A DNA stretch of 64,000 nt from Brevibacillus choshinensis (GCF_001420695.1 NZ_LJJB01000007.1:333890-397889); one strand, 5' to 3'; shown: positions 18,613-27,828, numbered from the stretch's first letter. Numbers and translations: made by a program. The notes: a model not told the origin generated them from the sequence alone.

Positions 18613-18697
18613 GTAAAGGCAATTTGAACAACTCGTAAAAATAGTGAAAATAGACGTAAAGATTGTGCAAATCTAGTCGCGGAGCGTGCATGATAAT
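18613..18697 (+). promoter_or_regulatory. Tandem 21-bp operator and promoter 2 (amidohydrolases 1-3)
   Basis: Boxes at 18635 (GTAAAAATAGTGAAAAT) and 18656 (GTAAAGATTGTGCAAAT), 21 bases apart, plus a weaker third box at 18613 (GTAAAGGCAATTTGAAC) 22 bases further up. The -10 hexamer GATAAT is at 18692-18697, again 36 bases from the second main box. The site lies between the divergent dppC and amidohydrolase 1 genes. Confidence 0.88.
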
Positions 18698-18746
18698 GGG
18701 GAAGAAAGGCATGGAGAGAGCCAAAAGCAGAGAGGATGGATGGTGG

Positions 18747-19991
18747 ATGGGCATTACCTATTGGTTGACCAATGTTCGTTTGGAGACGGGCTATCGCCGA
18801 GATAACGGTGTCGTCAGCGGGACGGAAGCCTCATTGTTTCACATCTTGATAAAAGACGGAAAATTTGCGCGGATTGCTCCGGCAACAGAAGTGCTACAGG
18901 ATGGTATCCAACAAAGGGATGCTCGTGGATTGCTCGCAATCCCGTCTTTTGTGGAAAAACACGTGCATCTGGACAAGACCTTGCTGGGCGAGGAGTGGCG
19001 GGCAGTCATTCCGGTCTCCAACATCATTGAACGCTGCGAGATCGAAAAGCGCGTGCTGCCAGGACTGCCGACGACGACGAAGGAACGTGCAGAGAATTTG
19101 CTCGCGGTACTTCTGTCGTACGGATCCACTCATGTGCGCACACATGTAGACATCTATCCGGAGGCAGGTATCTCCAATCTGGAAGAAGTCAAAAAAGCAC
19201 TCACCACTTATCAGAACCTCGTCTCCCATGAGATCGTTGCGTTCCCGCAGCACGGACTGTTGCGCACGGGAGCAAAAGGCTTGCTGCGTGAGGCGTTGGC
19301 ACAAGGAGCGACACATGTCGGGGGTGTAGACCCTGCAATGGTGGATGGAGATATTGAGGAATCTCTGCATCAAATGATGGAGCTGGCAGTGGAAGCCAAT
19401 GCGGGAGTAGACCTGCACCTGCACGATCCAGGGCATCTGGGAACCTTCACCATGAAGCGCTTGGCTGCCATGACGATAGACGCAGGGTGGCAAGGACGAG
19501 TGGCGATCAGCCATGCGTTTGCACTCGGCGACATTCCAGCACCAGAAGCAGAAGAAATGGCGACGATCCTGCGTGAAGCAGGCATTACGATCATCACGAG
19601 TGTTCCGTACAGCCGTGTCATTCCACCGGTTCCTTTGCTGCACCAAAACGGTGTAGACGTAGCTGTGGGTTGCGACAACATCTTCGACACCTGGCAGCCG
19701 TACGGAAATGGAGACGTACTGGAGCGTTTGTGGAGATTGGCTGAGCGTTCCCGCTGGTTGGATGAGCTGTCTCTTTCCCAGTCGCTGCGTTTTATTACCG
19801 GAGGAAAAACGACGCTGGATGTGAATGGTACCCAGCTGTGGCCAGCAGTAGGTACAGACGCCAGCCTTGTACTGGTAGAGGCGAGCTGCACAGCAGAAGC
19901 TGTGGCGAGACGTGCGGATCGCAAAGCTGTATTCTTCCGTGGCAACTTGGCAGCAGGAAAGCTGGAAGAAGTGATCGCTGAGGAGGCTTGA
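18747..19991 (+). CDS. Cytosine-deaminase-like amidohydrolase, paralog 1
   Basis: 414 residues from ATG 18747 (AGAGAGGATGG upstream). Longer readings from 18663 or 18690 are excluded because the -10 hexamer is at 18692-18697. Amidohydrolase superfamily, CodA/COG0402 branch: metal motif HVHLDKT, substrate-side Gln in FPQHGLLR, third metal His in DLHLHDPGHLG, fourth in ISHAFALGD, and the metal Asp in VGCDNIFDTWQPYG. Where E. coli CodA has HCDE with the catalytic Glu, this protein has HLHD. It is expected to remove an amino or substituted amino group from a ring compound in the cytoplasm; the substrate is unknown. First of three tandem paralogs. Confidence 0.9.
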   Translation: MGITYWLTNVRLETGYRRDNGVVSGTEASLFHILIKDGKFARIAPATEVLQDGIQQRDARGLLAIPSFVEKHVHLDKTLLGEEWRAVIPVSNIIERCEIEKRVLPGLPTTTKERAENLLAVLLSYGSTHVRTHVDIYPEAGISNLEEVKKALTTYQNLVSHEIVAFPQHGLLRTGAKGLLREALAQGATHVGGVDPAMVDGDIEESLHQMMELAVEANAGVDLHLHDPGHLGTFTMKRLAAMTIDAGWQGRVAISHAFALGDIPAPEAEEMATILREAGITIITSVPYSRVIPPVPLLHQNGVDVAVGCDNIFDTWQPYGNGDVLERLWRLAERSRWLDELSLSQSLRFITGGKTTLDVNGTQLWPAVGTDASLVLVEASCTAEAVARRADRKAVFFRGNLAAGKLEEVIAEEA

Positions 19992-19997
19992 GTCCAT

Positions 19998-21218
19998 ATG
20001 CCGTCCCCGTACTGGATCATCAATGCTCGCCTGGAGTGCGGATATGAACGGGAGCAAGGTACGATCAGCGCTACCCAGACAGAGCTATGCGATTTGCTGA
20101 TTGAAAATGGAAAGATCAGCCGGATTGTTCCTTCAAGCGAGATTCTGGAAGACGGTCTCCCGAAGAAGGATGCCCGAGGGCTGCTCATTTTGCCGTCTAT
20201 GGCAGAAAAGCACATCCATCTGGAAAAGACCTACTATGGTGGACCGTGGAAGGCGACTACACCGGTAAAAAACTTGTTTGAACGGCACGAAGAAGACAAG
20301 GGATTGTTACCCAAATATTTGCAGCAATCGCGACAGGGGGCGGAAAACATCCTGTCCTTGCTGGTGGAAACAGGAGTCACCCACGTACGAACGCATTGCC
20401 ACGTAGACCCGCAAGTGGGACTTGGCTTTCTGGAGGGAATGCTCGGGGCTTTTGAGACGTTTTCTGGACGACTGTCTCACGAAATCGTCGCGTTTCCTCA
20501 CTACGGCATGCTTCGTACAAATGCGGCCGGCAGTGTAAGAGAAGCGCTGCGTCAAGGGGCTACGCACGTGGGTGGCGTCGATCCTGGCGGGGTTGACGGA
20601 AATATAGAGAAATCGCTGCACACGATGATAGAACTGGCTGTCGAAGCAGATGCGGATATCGACATGCATCTGCATGACCCGGGTCATCTCGGTTTATTCA
20701 CGATCAGGCGACTAGCGGCGTTGACGGAAGAAGCAGGCTGGCAAGGTCGCGTCACGGTCAGTCACGCAATGGGACTGGGAGAGGTGTCGGTAGATGAGGC
20801 GCAGGATATGGCACAGCAGCTAGCGTCACTCGGCATTTCTGTTGCTTCTACCGTCCCCATCAACCGTCCGACGATCCCCATTCCTTTGCTCCATAAGGCT
20901 GGTGTCGCCGTCATGCTGGGTAACGACAGCCTGACAGACAATTGGACGCCGTTTGGATCTGGGGACTTGCTTGAAAAAGCAGGACGACTCGCGGAGCGCT
21001 TTCGTCTGATCGACGAACGGTCATTATCAGTCGCGCTCGGATACGTCACAGAAGGACGTATCCCGCTCGATGATGAAGGCAATCGGATTTGGCCGTTGGT
21101 AGGAGATGAGGCCAGCTTGATGGCGGTCGAGGCTTCGTGCTCGGCAGAAGCGGTAGCGAGACGCGCTCAGCGTAGGGTCGTGTTGTATCAAGGCAACCGA
21201 GTATCCGGAACGTGGTAG
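19998..21218 (+). CDS. Cytosine-deaminase-like amidohydrolase, paralog 2
   Basis: 406 residues, starting 6 bases after paralog 1 with GAGGAGG in the end of that gene. Motifs: KHIHLEKTYYGGPW, FPHYGMLR (the CodA-like Gln is His here), MHLHDPGHLG, VSHAMGLGE and LGNDSLTDNWTPFG. All metal ligands are kept. The change at the Gln position suggests a different substrate from paralogs 1 and 3. C-terminus has the shared WP-x-V/L-GDEASLM...EASCSAEAVARRAQR block. Confidence 0.9.
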   Translation: MPSPYWIINARLECGYEREQGTISATQTELCDLLIENGKISRIVPSSEILEDGLPKKDARGLLILPSMAEKHIHLEKTYYGGPWKATTPVKNLFERHEEDKGLLPKYLQQSRQGAENILSLLVETGVTHVRTHCHVDPQVGLGFLEGMLGAFETFSGRLSHEIVAFPHYGMLRTNAAGSVREALRQGATHVGGVDPGGVDGNIEKSLHTMIELAVEADADIDMHLHDPGHLGLFTIRRLAALTEEAGWQGRVTVSHAMGLGEVSVDEAQDMAQQLASLGISVASTVPINRPTIPIPLLHKAGVAVMLGNDSLTDNWTPFGSGDLLEKAGRLAERFRLIDERSLSVALGYVTEGRIPLDDEGNRIWPLVGDEASLMAVEASCSAEAVARRAQRRVVLYQGNRVSGTW

Positions 21219-21271
21219 GCTGCGCTCACTTACGCATCGTATATTTTTACAAAGAAAGGGTGTCAGGATAG

Positions 21272-22492
21272 ATGTCTACAGGCTATTGGATCACCAACGT
21301 TCGCTTGGAGAGCGGGTATCGCAAGGAAAATGATAAGGTCGTTGCCACGCAGACTGAGGTAGCGCATCTTTTGATAGAGGACGGACGAATCGCACGAATC
21401 GAATACGGCGCACAAGTGCCGCAGACCGACCTTCCCAAACAGGACGCGGCTGGACTTTTGGCATTGCCGTCTTTTCGGGATATGCACATCCACATCGACA
21501 AGACGTATTACGGCGGCCCTTGGAAAGCAGTCACGCCAATCAAGACCATTTTGGATCGACTGGCGGAAGAAGCAAATCTCATGACCAAACTGTTGCCGAC
21601 GGCACAAGAGCGCGCGGAAAAGATGCTAGCCCTCTTGCTCTCCTCAGGTACGACTCATGTGCGGTCTCATTGCAACATCGATCCGTATATCGGACTGAAA
21701 AATTTGGAGGCGACCCTGGCTGCCATCGAGACATTCCGCGAAAAGCTGAGCGTCGAAGTGGTCGCATTTCCTCAGCAAGGCCTGTTGCGCAGCAATCAGG
21801 TGGAAAATATTCGTGAGGCGTTGAAAATGGGTGCGACCTACGTGGGTGGTGTCGACCCGGCTACTGTGGATCAGAACATCGAAAAGTCGCTGGCTACCGT
21901 TTTTGAACTGGCAGTCGAAGCGGACGCACCGATCGACCTGCATCTGCACGATCCGGATCACTTGGGGATTTTTACCTTCAAGCGACTGGCGAAAATGACG
22001 GAGGATGCAGGCTGGAAAGGCAGAGTCACCATTAGCCACGCCAATTCGCTGGCAGACATCAGTCTGGAAGAAGCAGCAGATGTAGCCGAGATGCTTGCAG
22101 CGCAAGGTATCTCCATCACGAGCACAGTTCCGGTCGTCAAGCCGACGATTCCAATTCCATTGCTGCATGAAAAAGGCGTATCCGTCTCCCTTGGAGATGA
22201 CAGCATTACCGATCACTGGTCGCCATTTGGCCAAGGAGACAGCTTGGAGAAAGCGGGACGCCTCGCCGAGCGGTTCCGCAAGCAGGACGAACTCTCCCTC
22301 TCCCAAGCGCTCGGTTTCATCACGGGTGGCAAGACACCGCTGGACAAAGAAGGCAACCGCCAATGGCCAAACGTCGGCGACGAAGCAGACATCGTCTTCC
22401 TCCACGCTGCATCCGCGGGTGAAGCCGTGGCTCGCCGCTCCAAACGTCAAGCGGTTATGTTTAAAGGCAAGGTCGTGCACGGTTCCTTGTAA
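21272..22492 (+). CDS. Cytosine-deaminase-like amidohydrolase, paralog 3
   Basis: 406 residues, 53 bases after paralog 2, start ATG 21272 behind AAAGAAAGGGTG. Motifs: MHIHIDKTYYGGPW, FPQQGLLR, DLHLHDPDHLG, ISHANSLAD and LGDDSITDHWSPFG. The metal site is intact and the CodA-like Gln is present. Likely the last gene of the three-gene amidohydrolase operon, which ends at the terminator at 22561. Confidence 0.9.
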   Translation: MSTGYWITNVRLESGYRKENDKVVATQTEVAHLLIEDGRIARIEYGAQVPQTDLPKQDAAGLLALPSFRDMHIHIDKTYYGGPWKAVTPIKTILDRLAEEANLMTKLLPTAQERAEKMLALLLSSGTTHVRSHCNIDPYIGLKNLEATLAAIETFREKLSVEVVAFPQQGLLRSNQVENIREALKMGATYVGGVDPATVDQNIEKSLATVFELAVEADAPIDLHLHDPDHLGIFTFKRLAKMTEDAGWKGRVTISHANSLADISLEEAADVAEMLAAQGISITSTVPVVKPTIPIPLLHEKGVSVSLGDDSITDHWSPFGQGDSLEKAGRLAERFRKQDELSLSQALGFITGGKTPLDKEGNRQWPNVGDEADIVFLHAASAGEAVARRSKRQAVMFKGKVVHGSL

Positions 22493-22560
22493 GATTCTTT
22501 GTAAGAGACAGATAGGGCATCAACAAGACAATGCGATGAATTTTATATGACTAGATAAAG

Positions 22561-22612
22561 AAAAGGGGTGTCACCTGAAGTAGTGGAAGCTACTAGAGGG
22601 GACACCCTTTTG
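22561..22612. terminator. Terminator after amidohydrolase 3
   Basis: AAAAGGGGTGTC / GACACCCCTTTT-type pairing (3' arm reads GGGGACACCCTTTT) with a T run on the + strand. The gap 22493-22674 holds nothing else I can identify. Confidence 0.85.
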
Positions 22613-22674
22613 TTAGTTATAAAGGGGGGAATGCCGTGGACATGCTTGGATACCCCACTGAACTTCTCCCAGAA

Positions 22675-23292
22675 CTAATAATACAGTCCCCCCGTATAAA
22701 GCGCCGTAATATTATGAACAATTTCGCTTACTGTGTGTTTATGGGTATGGTTCACAATATCCCATAAATGCGTTTCATTGAGCGAAAACCAGTTTCTCGC
22801 GACCAAATAGTTATCCAAATCTGTCCGGGCTAGTCCGTTCGTTTGGGCGTAGGCGACATCCTTTGCAATTTGTTCCACGAAGCTTTCTCTGATTTCGCTC
22901 CACTTCTCCTGTACCTTATCCGAATGGCGAATGGCTTCCACAAATACTTGCATGATCGCTTGTTCGTTGATAGCGTTTTCCAGGAATAAACGCGTTTGCA
23001 TCGTAATCATGTCGATGGCTTCTTGTTTGGATGTTGGTTCAAAGCTCATTTTCGCAATCTCATAAAAGCGATTCATGACATCTTCCATCAGCACGATTAA
23101 CAAGTCGTCCTTCCCGCTGAAATGAACATATGCCGTACCATAGCCGGTTTTTGCTTTTTTGATGATTTGGGAGATGGTTGCTTTTTGAAATCCATATTCA
23201 ATAAATATATCGTGACCGGCAGCAAGTAATCGTTTACGGGTATTGATCGAGCGTAGATTTCTACCGTCTATATGTTCGGTGATCTTCGTCAC
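22675..23292 (-). CDS. TetR-family regulator of the kynurenine cluster
   Basis: 205 residues from GTG 23292, with AAGAGGAGC 4-5 bases upstream. The N-terminal helix-turn-helix is typical of TetR (KRLLAAGHDIFIEYGFQKAT; ISQIIKKAKTGYGTAYVHF). The C-terminal ligand domain is family-specific. The gene diverges from the aminotransferase-kynA-kynB operon, and two identical-style palindromes lie between them, so it probably represses that operon in response to a tryptophan-derived ligand. Confidence 0.88.
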   Translation of the reverse strand: MTKITEHIDGRNLRSINTRKRLLAAGHDIFIEYGFQKATISQIIKKAKTGYGTAYVHFSGKDDLLIVLMEDVMNRFYEIAKMSFEPTSKQEAIDMITMQTRLFLENAINEQAIMQVFVEAIRHSDKVQEKWSEIRESFVEQIAKDVAYAQTNGLARTDLDNYLVARNWFSLNETHLWDIVNHTHKHTVSEIVHNITALYTGGLYY

Positions 23293-23390
23293 GTATGCTC
23301 CTCTTTTCGACCATATTTCCTTTTCTATTACTGATATTACACAAATATGATAGGAAATCAAAGGCGCCAACGACGGTTAGATGGCATTAC

Positions 23391-23436
23391 TTGACGTCAT
23401 GTCACATTTATTTTATATTAATGACATCGCGTCATA
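23391..23436. promoter_or_regulatory. Paired TGAC-N5-GTCA operators
   Basis: TGAC-GTCAT-GTCA (23392-23404) and ATGAC-ATCGC-GTCAT (23421-23435), two inverted repeats of the same type with centres 30 bases apart, lying between the TetR gene and its divergent operon. Best read as the TetR binding sites. Confidence 0.75.
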
Positions 23437-23509
23437 TTTCTAACTATCCCACTCGAAATAATATTCTCATTTTTTAAACTTTTACATAATGGAAAGGAGT
23501 GTTCAGACT

Positions 23510-24706
23510 ATGAGCTATCGTTTTGCAGAGCGGACCAAAATGTTTAAAACCTCGGCTATCCGGGAGATTGGTGGCATGATCCAAAAAAAGGGGAAGGATG
23601 TTATCTCTTTTGCTGGAGGGAATCCGTATGAACCCTATTTCCCAAATGCAGAAATAAAACAGGCGTTTGAAAGAGTTTTTGAATCGGGAAATGCAAGTCT
23701 GCAGTACGGGCTGACAACGGGATTCATGCCATTACGGGCAGCCATTAGCGAACGGATCAAGTCCAAAGGCATCCAGGCAAAGCCGGAGGATATCTTGCTG
23801 ACGACAGGGTCGCAACAATCGATCGACTTACTGAGTCGCGTGATGCTTTCACCGGGAGATGTGGTCTTGACGGAGAATCCAACGTTCTTGGCTGCGGTTC
23901 AGTCCTTTGAATCGTACGAGGCGAAAGTGGTTGCCGTAGAAGGGGACAAAGATGGGATGGACCCCGAAGATCTGGAAAGAAAAATCAAGCAATACCAGCC
24001 GAAATTCATCTATGTTGTCCCTACCTTTTCGAATCCCGATGGAAAAGTGTGGAGCGAGCAGCGACGTGTGGCTCTGCTGGAGCTGGCGTATCGATACAAT
24101 ACGATCATTCTAGAAGATGATCCGTATGGAGACATTCAGTTTCATGCGGAAGAAAAGTACACGCCCATCGCCGCCATGGATCATCGTAAAACGCAGGTCG
24201 TCTATACAAGCTCCTTTTCCAAGACGGTCGTCCCTTCACTGCGCATCGGGTGGGTGACGGGACCTGAACCCGTGCTCAAATATATGTCCCAGATTAAAGA
24301 GGCAGCAGATCTCATGTCGAGCCCGCTGGATCAACAAGCATTGTACTACTTGTTACGAGACATGGACCTGGATGCACATATCCGGATGCTCAGCAAAAAT
24401 TACTATCAACATATGAGCATCATGCAAAATTATTTAAAAACTTTGGATCATAGCATGGTTTCCTGGGTAGAGCCCAAAGGCGGGATGTTTATCTGGGTGA
24501 AGGTACATGAGAGCATCAATGCGACCGAATTGTTGGCACAAGTCTTAGAGCATGGAGTAGCATTCATTCCCGGAGCTCCGTTTTTTGTAGAAGATCCGAA
24601 GCAAAATACGCTTCGACTGAATTTTACTCACTCCAGTCCGGAAAAAATTCAGATCGGGATGGAGCGCTTGACGTTAGCGTTCAAACAATCGGTTAAATTG
24701 GGATAA
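23510..24706 (+). CDS. PLP-dependent aminotransferase, kynurenine/2-aminoadipate aminotransferase type
   Basis: 398 residues from ATG 23510 behind GAAAGGAGTG. Class I/II aminotransferase: [12 protein letters not shown], the [15 protein letters not shown] cofactor region, EDDPYGDI (PLP Asp), and the Schiff-base Lys in [15 protein letters not shown]. It belongs to the MocR-C-terminal/KAT II/LysN-like group but has no DNA-binding domain. Being first in an operon with tryptophan dioxygenase and kynurenine formamidase, it may convert kynurenine to kynurenic acid. Substrate assignment rests on context; a general aromatic or aminoadipate aminotransferase is possible. Confidence 0.85.
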   Translation: MSYRFAERTKMFKTSAIREIGGMIQKKGKDVISFAGGNPYEPYFPNAEIKQAFERVFESGNASLQYGLTTGFMPLRAAISERIKSKGIQAKPEDILLTTGSQQSIDLLSRVMLSPGDVVLTENPTFLAAVQSFESYEAKVVAVEGDKDGMDPEDLERKIKQYQPKFIYVVPTFSNPDGKVWSEQRRVALLELAYRYNTIILEDDPYGDIQFHAEEKYTPIAAMDHRKTQVVYTSSFSKTVVPSLRIGWVTGPEPVLKYMSQIKEAADLMSSPLDQQALYYLLRDMDLDAHIRMLSKNYYQHMSIMQNYLKTLDHSMVSWVEPKGGMFIWVKVHESINATELLAQVLEHGVAFIPGAPFFVEDPKQNTLRLNFTHSSPEKIQIGMERLTLAFKQSVKLG

Positions 24707-24726
24707 AAAAGGGGAGACCTGCGCGG

Positions 24727-25587
24727 ATGACCAATCAATCGGGGCAACATCAGATCAATAACAGCAATGAACTGGAAAAAGACATTCATACGGATTTCGG
24801 CAAAGACATGACCTATGGTGATTATTTGCAATTGGATCGGCTGCTGGCTAGTCAAACGAGATTGTCCGATCATCATGATGAGATGCTGTTTATCGTGATT
24901 CATCAGGTGAGTGAGCTGTGGATGAAACAGATCCTGCACGAGCTGTCCGCTGCCATGGTGAGCATACAGGAGGATCAACTAGAGCCGGCTTTTAAAATGT
25001 TGTCTCGGGTATCTCGTATTCAACAGCAGCTGATCAAGTCGTGGGACGTGCTCTCTACGCTCACACCAGCTGAATACATGCAATTCCGTCACAAACTGGG
25101 TTATTCCTCCGGTTTCCAATCGTATCAAAATCGGATGATTGAGTTTATGCTCGGACACAAAAATGAGCATGTGCTTTCCGTCTATCAGCACGAGCCAGAA
25201 TTGTACAGCAAGCTGAAACAATTAGTGGACGCGCCCAGTATTTATGACGCGGCCATTGCCGCCATGGCGAACCGCGGATTGCCGGTAGAAGCTGTTTGCT
25301 TGCAACGGAACTGGTCGGAGATGTACCAGCCTAACGAGAGTGTAGAGCAGGCATGGCTGACCGTGTATCGCGATGTAAACAAGTACTGGGATCTGTATGA
25401 GCTAGCTGAAAAACTGGTGGACATTGCAAGCCAGCAGCAGCAGTGGCGGTTCAATCACATGAATACCGTTGAGAGGATTATCGGGCAAAAGTCAGGAACT
25501 GGGGGATCGTCCGGGGTCAGCTACTTGAGGCGTGCACTGGATCATCGCTTTTTCCCTGAGCTATGGAGTCTGCGCACGCAATTGTAG
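24727..25587 (+). CDS. kynA: Tryptophan 2,3-dioxygenase
   Basis: 286 residues, the normal bacterial length. TDO motifs: [51 protein letters not shown], and the heme-ligand His region [16 protein letters not shown] followed by [11 protein letters not shown]. It is a cytoplasmic heme enzyme that opens the indole ring of tryptophan to N-formylkynurenine. Starts 20 bases after the aminotransferase stop and ends 12 bases before kynB, so one operon. Confidence 0.95.
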   Translation: MTNQSGQHQINNSNELEKDIHTDFGKDMTYGDYLQLDRLLASQTRLSDHHDEMLFIVIHQVSELWMKQILHELSAAMVSIQEDQLEPAFKMLSRVSRIQQQLIKSWDVLSTLTPAEYMQFRHKLGYSSGFQSYQNRMIEFMLGHKNEHVLSVYQHEPELYSKLKQLVDAPSIYDAAIAAMANRGLPVEAVCLQRNWSEMYQPNESVEQAWLTVYRDVNKYWDLYELAEKLVDIASQQQQWRFNHMNTVERIIGQKSGTGGSSGVSYLRRALDHRFFPELWSLRTQL

Positions 25588-25599
25588 GAGGGGCTTTCC

Positions 25600-26223
25600 T
25601 TGAAACGACTGATCGACATTTCACAACGACTGGATAACCACGTAGCGGGTTGGCCGGGAGATACGCCGTTTTCATTCTCCTTGGCCTGGAACCAAGCACA
25701 GAGCGGTTCTGTAAATGTAGGGAAAATCGTCATGAGTATTCATACGGGAACCCATATCGATGCGCCCTTTCATTTTGATGATGAAGGGAAGCGAGTCATC
25801 GATCTAGATCTGGAGCTATATGTCGGACCAGCGCGCGTCATTCACATTCCTGCTACGAACTCGATCGGGATTGATGATGTGAAAAACGTGAATTTGGAAG
25901 GGGTCAGCCGGCTGTTGATCCGCACTGGCGCGTGGGTGAACCGTCAGGCGTTTCCACAAAGCATTCCTTTTTTGGAACCGGAGTTGGCCGTCTATCTCGC
26001 CCAGTTCGGAGTCCGTCTCATCGGGTTAGATCTTCCTTCCGTTGATTTGCTAGATAGCAAGGAACTTCCTGCGCACCACGAGCTCACCCGCCTTGGCATT
26101 CACATATTGGAAGGGATCGTACTGGAAGACGTACAGCCAGGTGACTATGAGTTAATCGCGCTTCCCCTCCCGCTTGTCGAGGCAGATGGGAGTCCAGTGA
26201 GGGCAGTGCTGCGGGAGTTGTAA
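25600..26223 (+). CDS. kynB: Kynurenine formamidase
   Basis: 207 residues beginning with TTG 25600 behind AGGAGGGG. The cyclase-type metal motif HTGTHIDAPFHF (residues ~48-59) and the region LIGLDLPSVDLLDSKELPAH are typical of bacterial KynB. It hydrolyses N-formylkynurenine to kynurenine and formate. Last gene of the operon, followed by a terminator. No kynureninase gene (kynU) is present nearby, unlike the kynABU cluster of Bacillus cereus. Confidence 0.94.
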   Translation: MKRLIDISQRLDNHVAGWPGDTPFSFSLAWNQAQSGSVNVGKIVMSIHTGTHIDAPFHFDDEGKRVIDLDLELYVGPARVIHIPATNSIGIDDVKNVNLEGVSRLLIRTGAWVNRQAFPQSIPFLEPELAVYLAQFGVRLIGLDLPSVDLLDSKELPAHHELTRLGIHILEGIVLEDVQPGDYELIALPLPLVEADGSPVRAVLREL

Positions 26224-26280
26224 GAGGGATCCGCACTTTTAGGAGAACCATGTAGAATGAACTGTGTTGTTGCCTGATAC

Positions 26281-26314
26281 AAAGAAAACACCGGCTTTTT
26301 GCGGTGTTTTCTTT
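26281..26314. terminator. Bidirectional terminator between kynB and amidohydrolase 4
   Basis: AAAGAAAACACCG (26281-26293) and CGGTGTTTTCTTT (26302-26314), a perfect inverted repeat with A and T runs on both sides. Confidence 0.92.
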
Positions 26315-26350
26315 GTAAATCAAAAGATCTATCTGTGCCGTTTTCTACCG

Positions 26351-27598
26351 TTACTCCCCAGCACCAATGGCTGCGTTTTCCAGCTCCCCAAGCACAATCT
26401 TCCCTTTAAACATGACAGCCGCACGTCGCGAACGTCTCGCCACCGCTTCAGCAGAGCAGCTGGCTTCTGCAAAGACGATGCTCGCCTCGTCGCCCACCAT
26501 CGGCCACGCGCGTTTCCCTTCCTTGTCCAGCGTCGTTTTTCCACCCGTAATGAAAAAGAGCGACTGAACGAGAGAACGCTCATCCACCCAACGATAACGC
26601 TCAACCAGACGGTTCAGCTTCTCCAGCATGTCACCGGTTCCGTAGGGAGACCAGGAATCGTAGAAGCCATCATAGCCAAGCGCGACACGCACTCCTTTTT
26701 CATGGAGGATCGGTACAGGAGGCATCGGGCGATTGATCGGGACGGTCGTCATGATCTGCACGCCATTTTGCGCGAGGCGATCCGCCATTTCGGTGCTTTC
26801 CTCGGGGGACACGTCTCCGAGTGCAAAGGCATGACTGATCGCCATCCGATCTTGCCAGCGAGCCTCTTCGGTCAGGTCGAGAATTCGTTTGATCGTATAA
26901 AAACCGAGTGTGCCAGGATCGTGCAGGTGAATATCGACGTCAGCGTTGGCTTCTACCGCGATGTCCATCATTTCACGCAGGGAGCCTTCCAGCTCGTTAT
27001 CGATGCCCGCCGGGTCCAATCCACCGACGTGAGTAGCGCCCTCGCGCATGGCTTGCCTCATCAGATCGCTCGCTTTTGTCCGCAACAGGCCTTGTTGAGG
27101 AAATGCTACGATTTCGTAGGTCATTTTGTCGCTGTAAGACTCCAGAGCTTCGCGCACTCCTTCGAGGTTTTTCAGACCAATGAAAGGATCGATGTTCACG
27201 TGTGTCCTCACGTGAGTAGCCCCGCCAGCAAGCAACCAGGAGAGCATGGCTTGCGCGCGCTGCTTGGTCGTGCCGGAAATCAGTGGCATTTCTTGTTCTT
27301 CGAATTGCAGGCGATCGATGAGTTTCTTCGGTGGCAGACACGATTTCCAGGCTGCGCCCGCATAGGTTTTGTCGAGGTGATTATGTTTTTCCACAAACGA
27401 AGGAAGAGCTAAAAGTCCATGGGCATCCTGCGTAGGCAGGGGCGTGTTCAAGGGCTGATCGGCCGATTCGATTCGAGCGATGCGTCCATCCTCAATGAGC
27501 AGGTGGGATAATTCCGTAAGAGTATGGTCGACTCCATCTGGTCCCTTTTCAAAACCGCTGTCCAAGCGTACATTTGTTAACCAAAAAGCATTCATCAT
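26351..27598 (-). CDS. Cytosine-deaminase-like amidohydrolase, paralog 4
   Basis: 415 residues, start at the first of two adjacent ATG codons (27598 or 27595) behind GAAGGGACGG. Motifs: KHNHLDKTYAGAAW, FPQQGLLR, DIHLHDPGTLG, ISHAFALGD, LGYDGFYDSWSPYG. Metal ligands are intact. It differs from the others in lacking the YYGGPW form and the second His of the GHLG loop, so it may prefer another substrate. It has its own tandem operator on the minus strand and diverges from the TRZ/ATZ-like gene. Confidence 0.9.
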   Translation of the reverse strand: MMNAFWLTNVRLDSGFEKGPDGVDHTLTELSHLLIEDGRIARIESADQPLNTPLPTQDAHGLLALPSFVEKHNHLDKTYAGAAWKSCLPPKKLIDRLQFEEQEMPLISGTTKQRAQAMLSWLLAGGATHVRTHVNIDPFIGLKNLEGVREALESYSDKMTYEIVAFPQQGLLRTKASDLMRQAMREGATHVGGLDPAGIDNELEGSLREMMDIAVEANADVDIHLHDPGTLGFYTIKRILDLTEEARWQDRMAISHAFALGDVSPEESTEMADRLAQNGVQIMTTVPINRPMPPVPILHEKGVRVALGYDGFYDSWSPYGTGDMLEKLNRLVERYRWVDERSLVQSLFFITGGKTTLDKEGKRAWPMVGDEASIVFAEASCSAEAVARRSRRAAVMFKGKIVLGELENAAIGAGE

Positions 27599-27668
27599 GC
27601 AAAATCCGTCCCTTCATTCGTCTCATTCAAACGGGCAGTTACTTCATTATGGTCATGTTGTCACTTAA

Positions 27669-27731
27669 ATTGTAAAGAATATTTCGAACATCTAGTTTCA
27701 GGTTCTTTACTTTTTTTTGCATGATCTTTAC
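27669..27731 (-). promoter_or_regulatory. Tandem 21-bp operator and promoter 3 (amidohydrolase 4)
   Basis: Read on the minus strand: GTAAAGATCATGCAAAA starting at 27731 and GTAAAGAACCTGAAACT starting at 27710, 21 bases apart; -10 TACAAT at 27674-27669, exactly 36 bases from the second box. It stands back-to-back with operator 4. Confidence 0.88.
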
Positions 27732-27765
27732 GTGTTGGATGAAAAAACGTTATTTTCAAAAAGTA

Positions 27766-27828
27766 GTAAAGATTGTGCAAATACAAGTAAAGTGAGTGCA
27801 ACACATTTGCCAGAATATTTCTTACGAT
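27766..27828 (+). promoter_or_regulatory. Tandem 21-bp operator and promoter 4 (TRZ/ATZ-like amidohydrolase)
   Basis: GTAAAGATTGTGCAAAT at 27766 and GTAAAGTGAGTGCAACA at 27787, 21 bases apart; -10-like TACGAT at 27823-27828, 36 bases from the second box. The first box is identical over 17 bases to the second box of operator 2. Confidence 0.87.

Noticed and set aside
18613-18690. Reading GTAAAGATTGTGCAAAT as part of a sigma-54 promoter
   Set aside because: TGCA resembles part of a sigma-54 -12 element, but the GG at -24 is missing. The constant 36-bp spacing to a TATAAT-like hexamer fits sigma-A with an activator much better.
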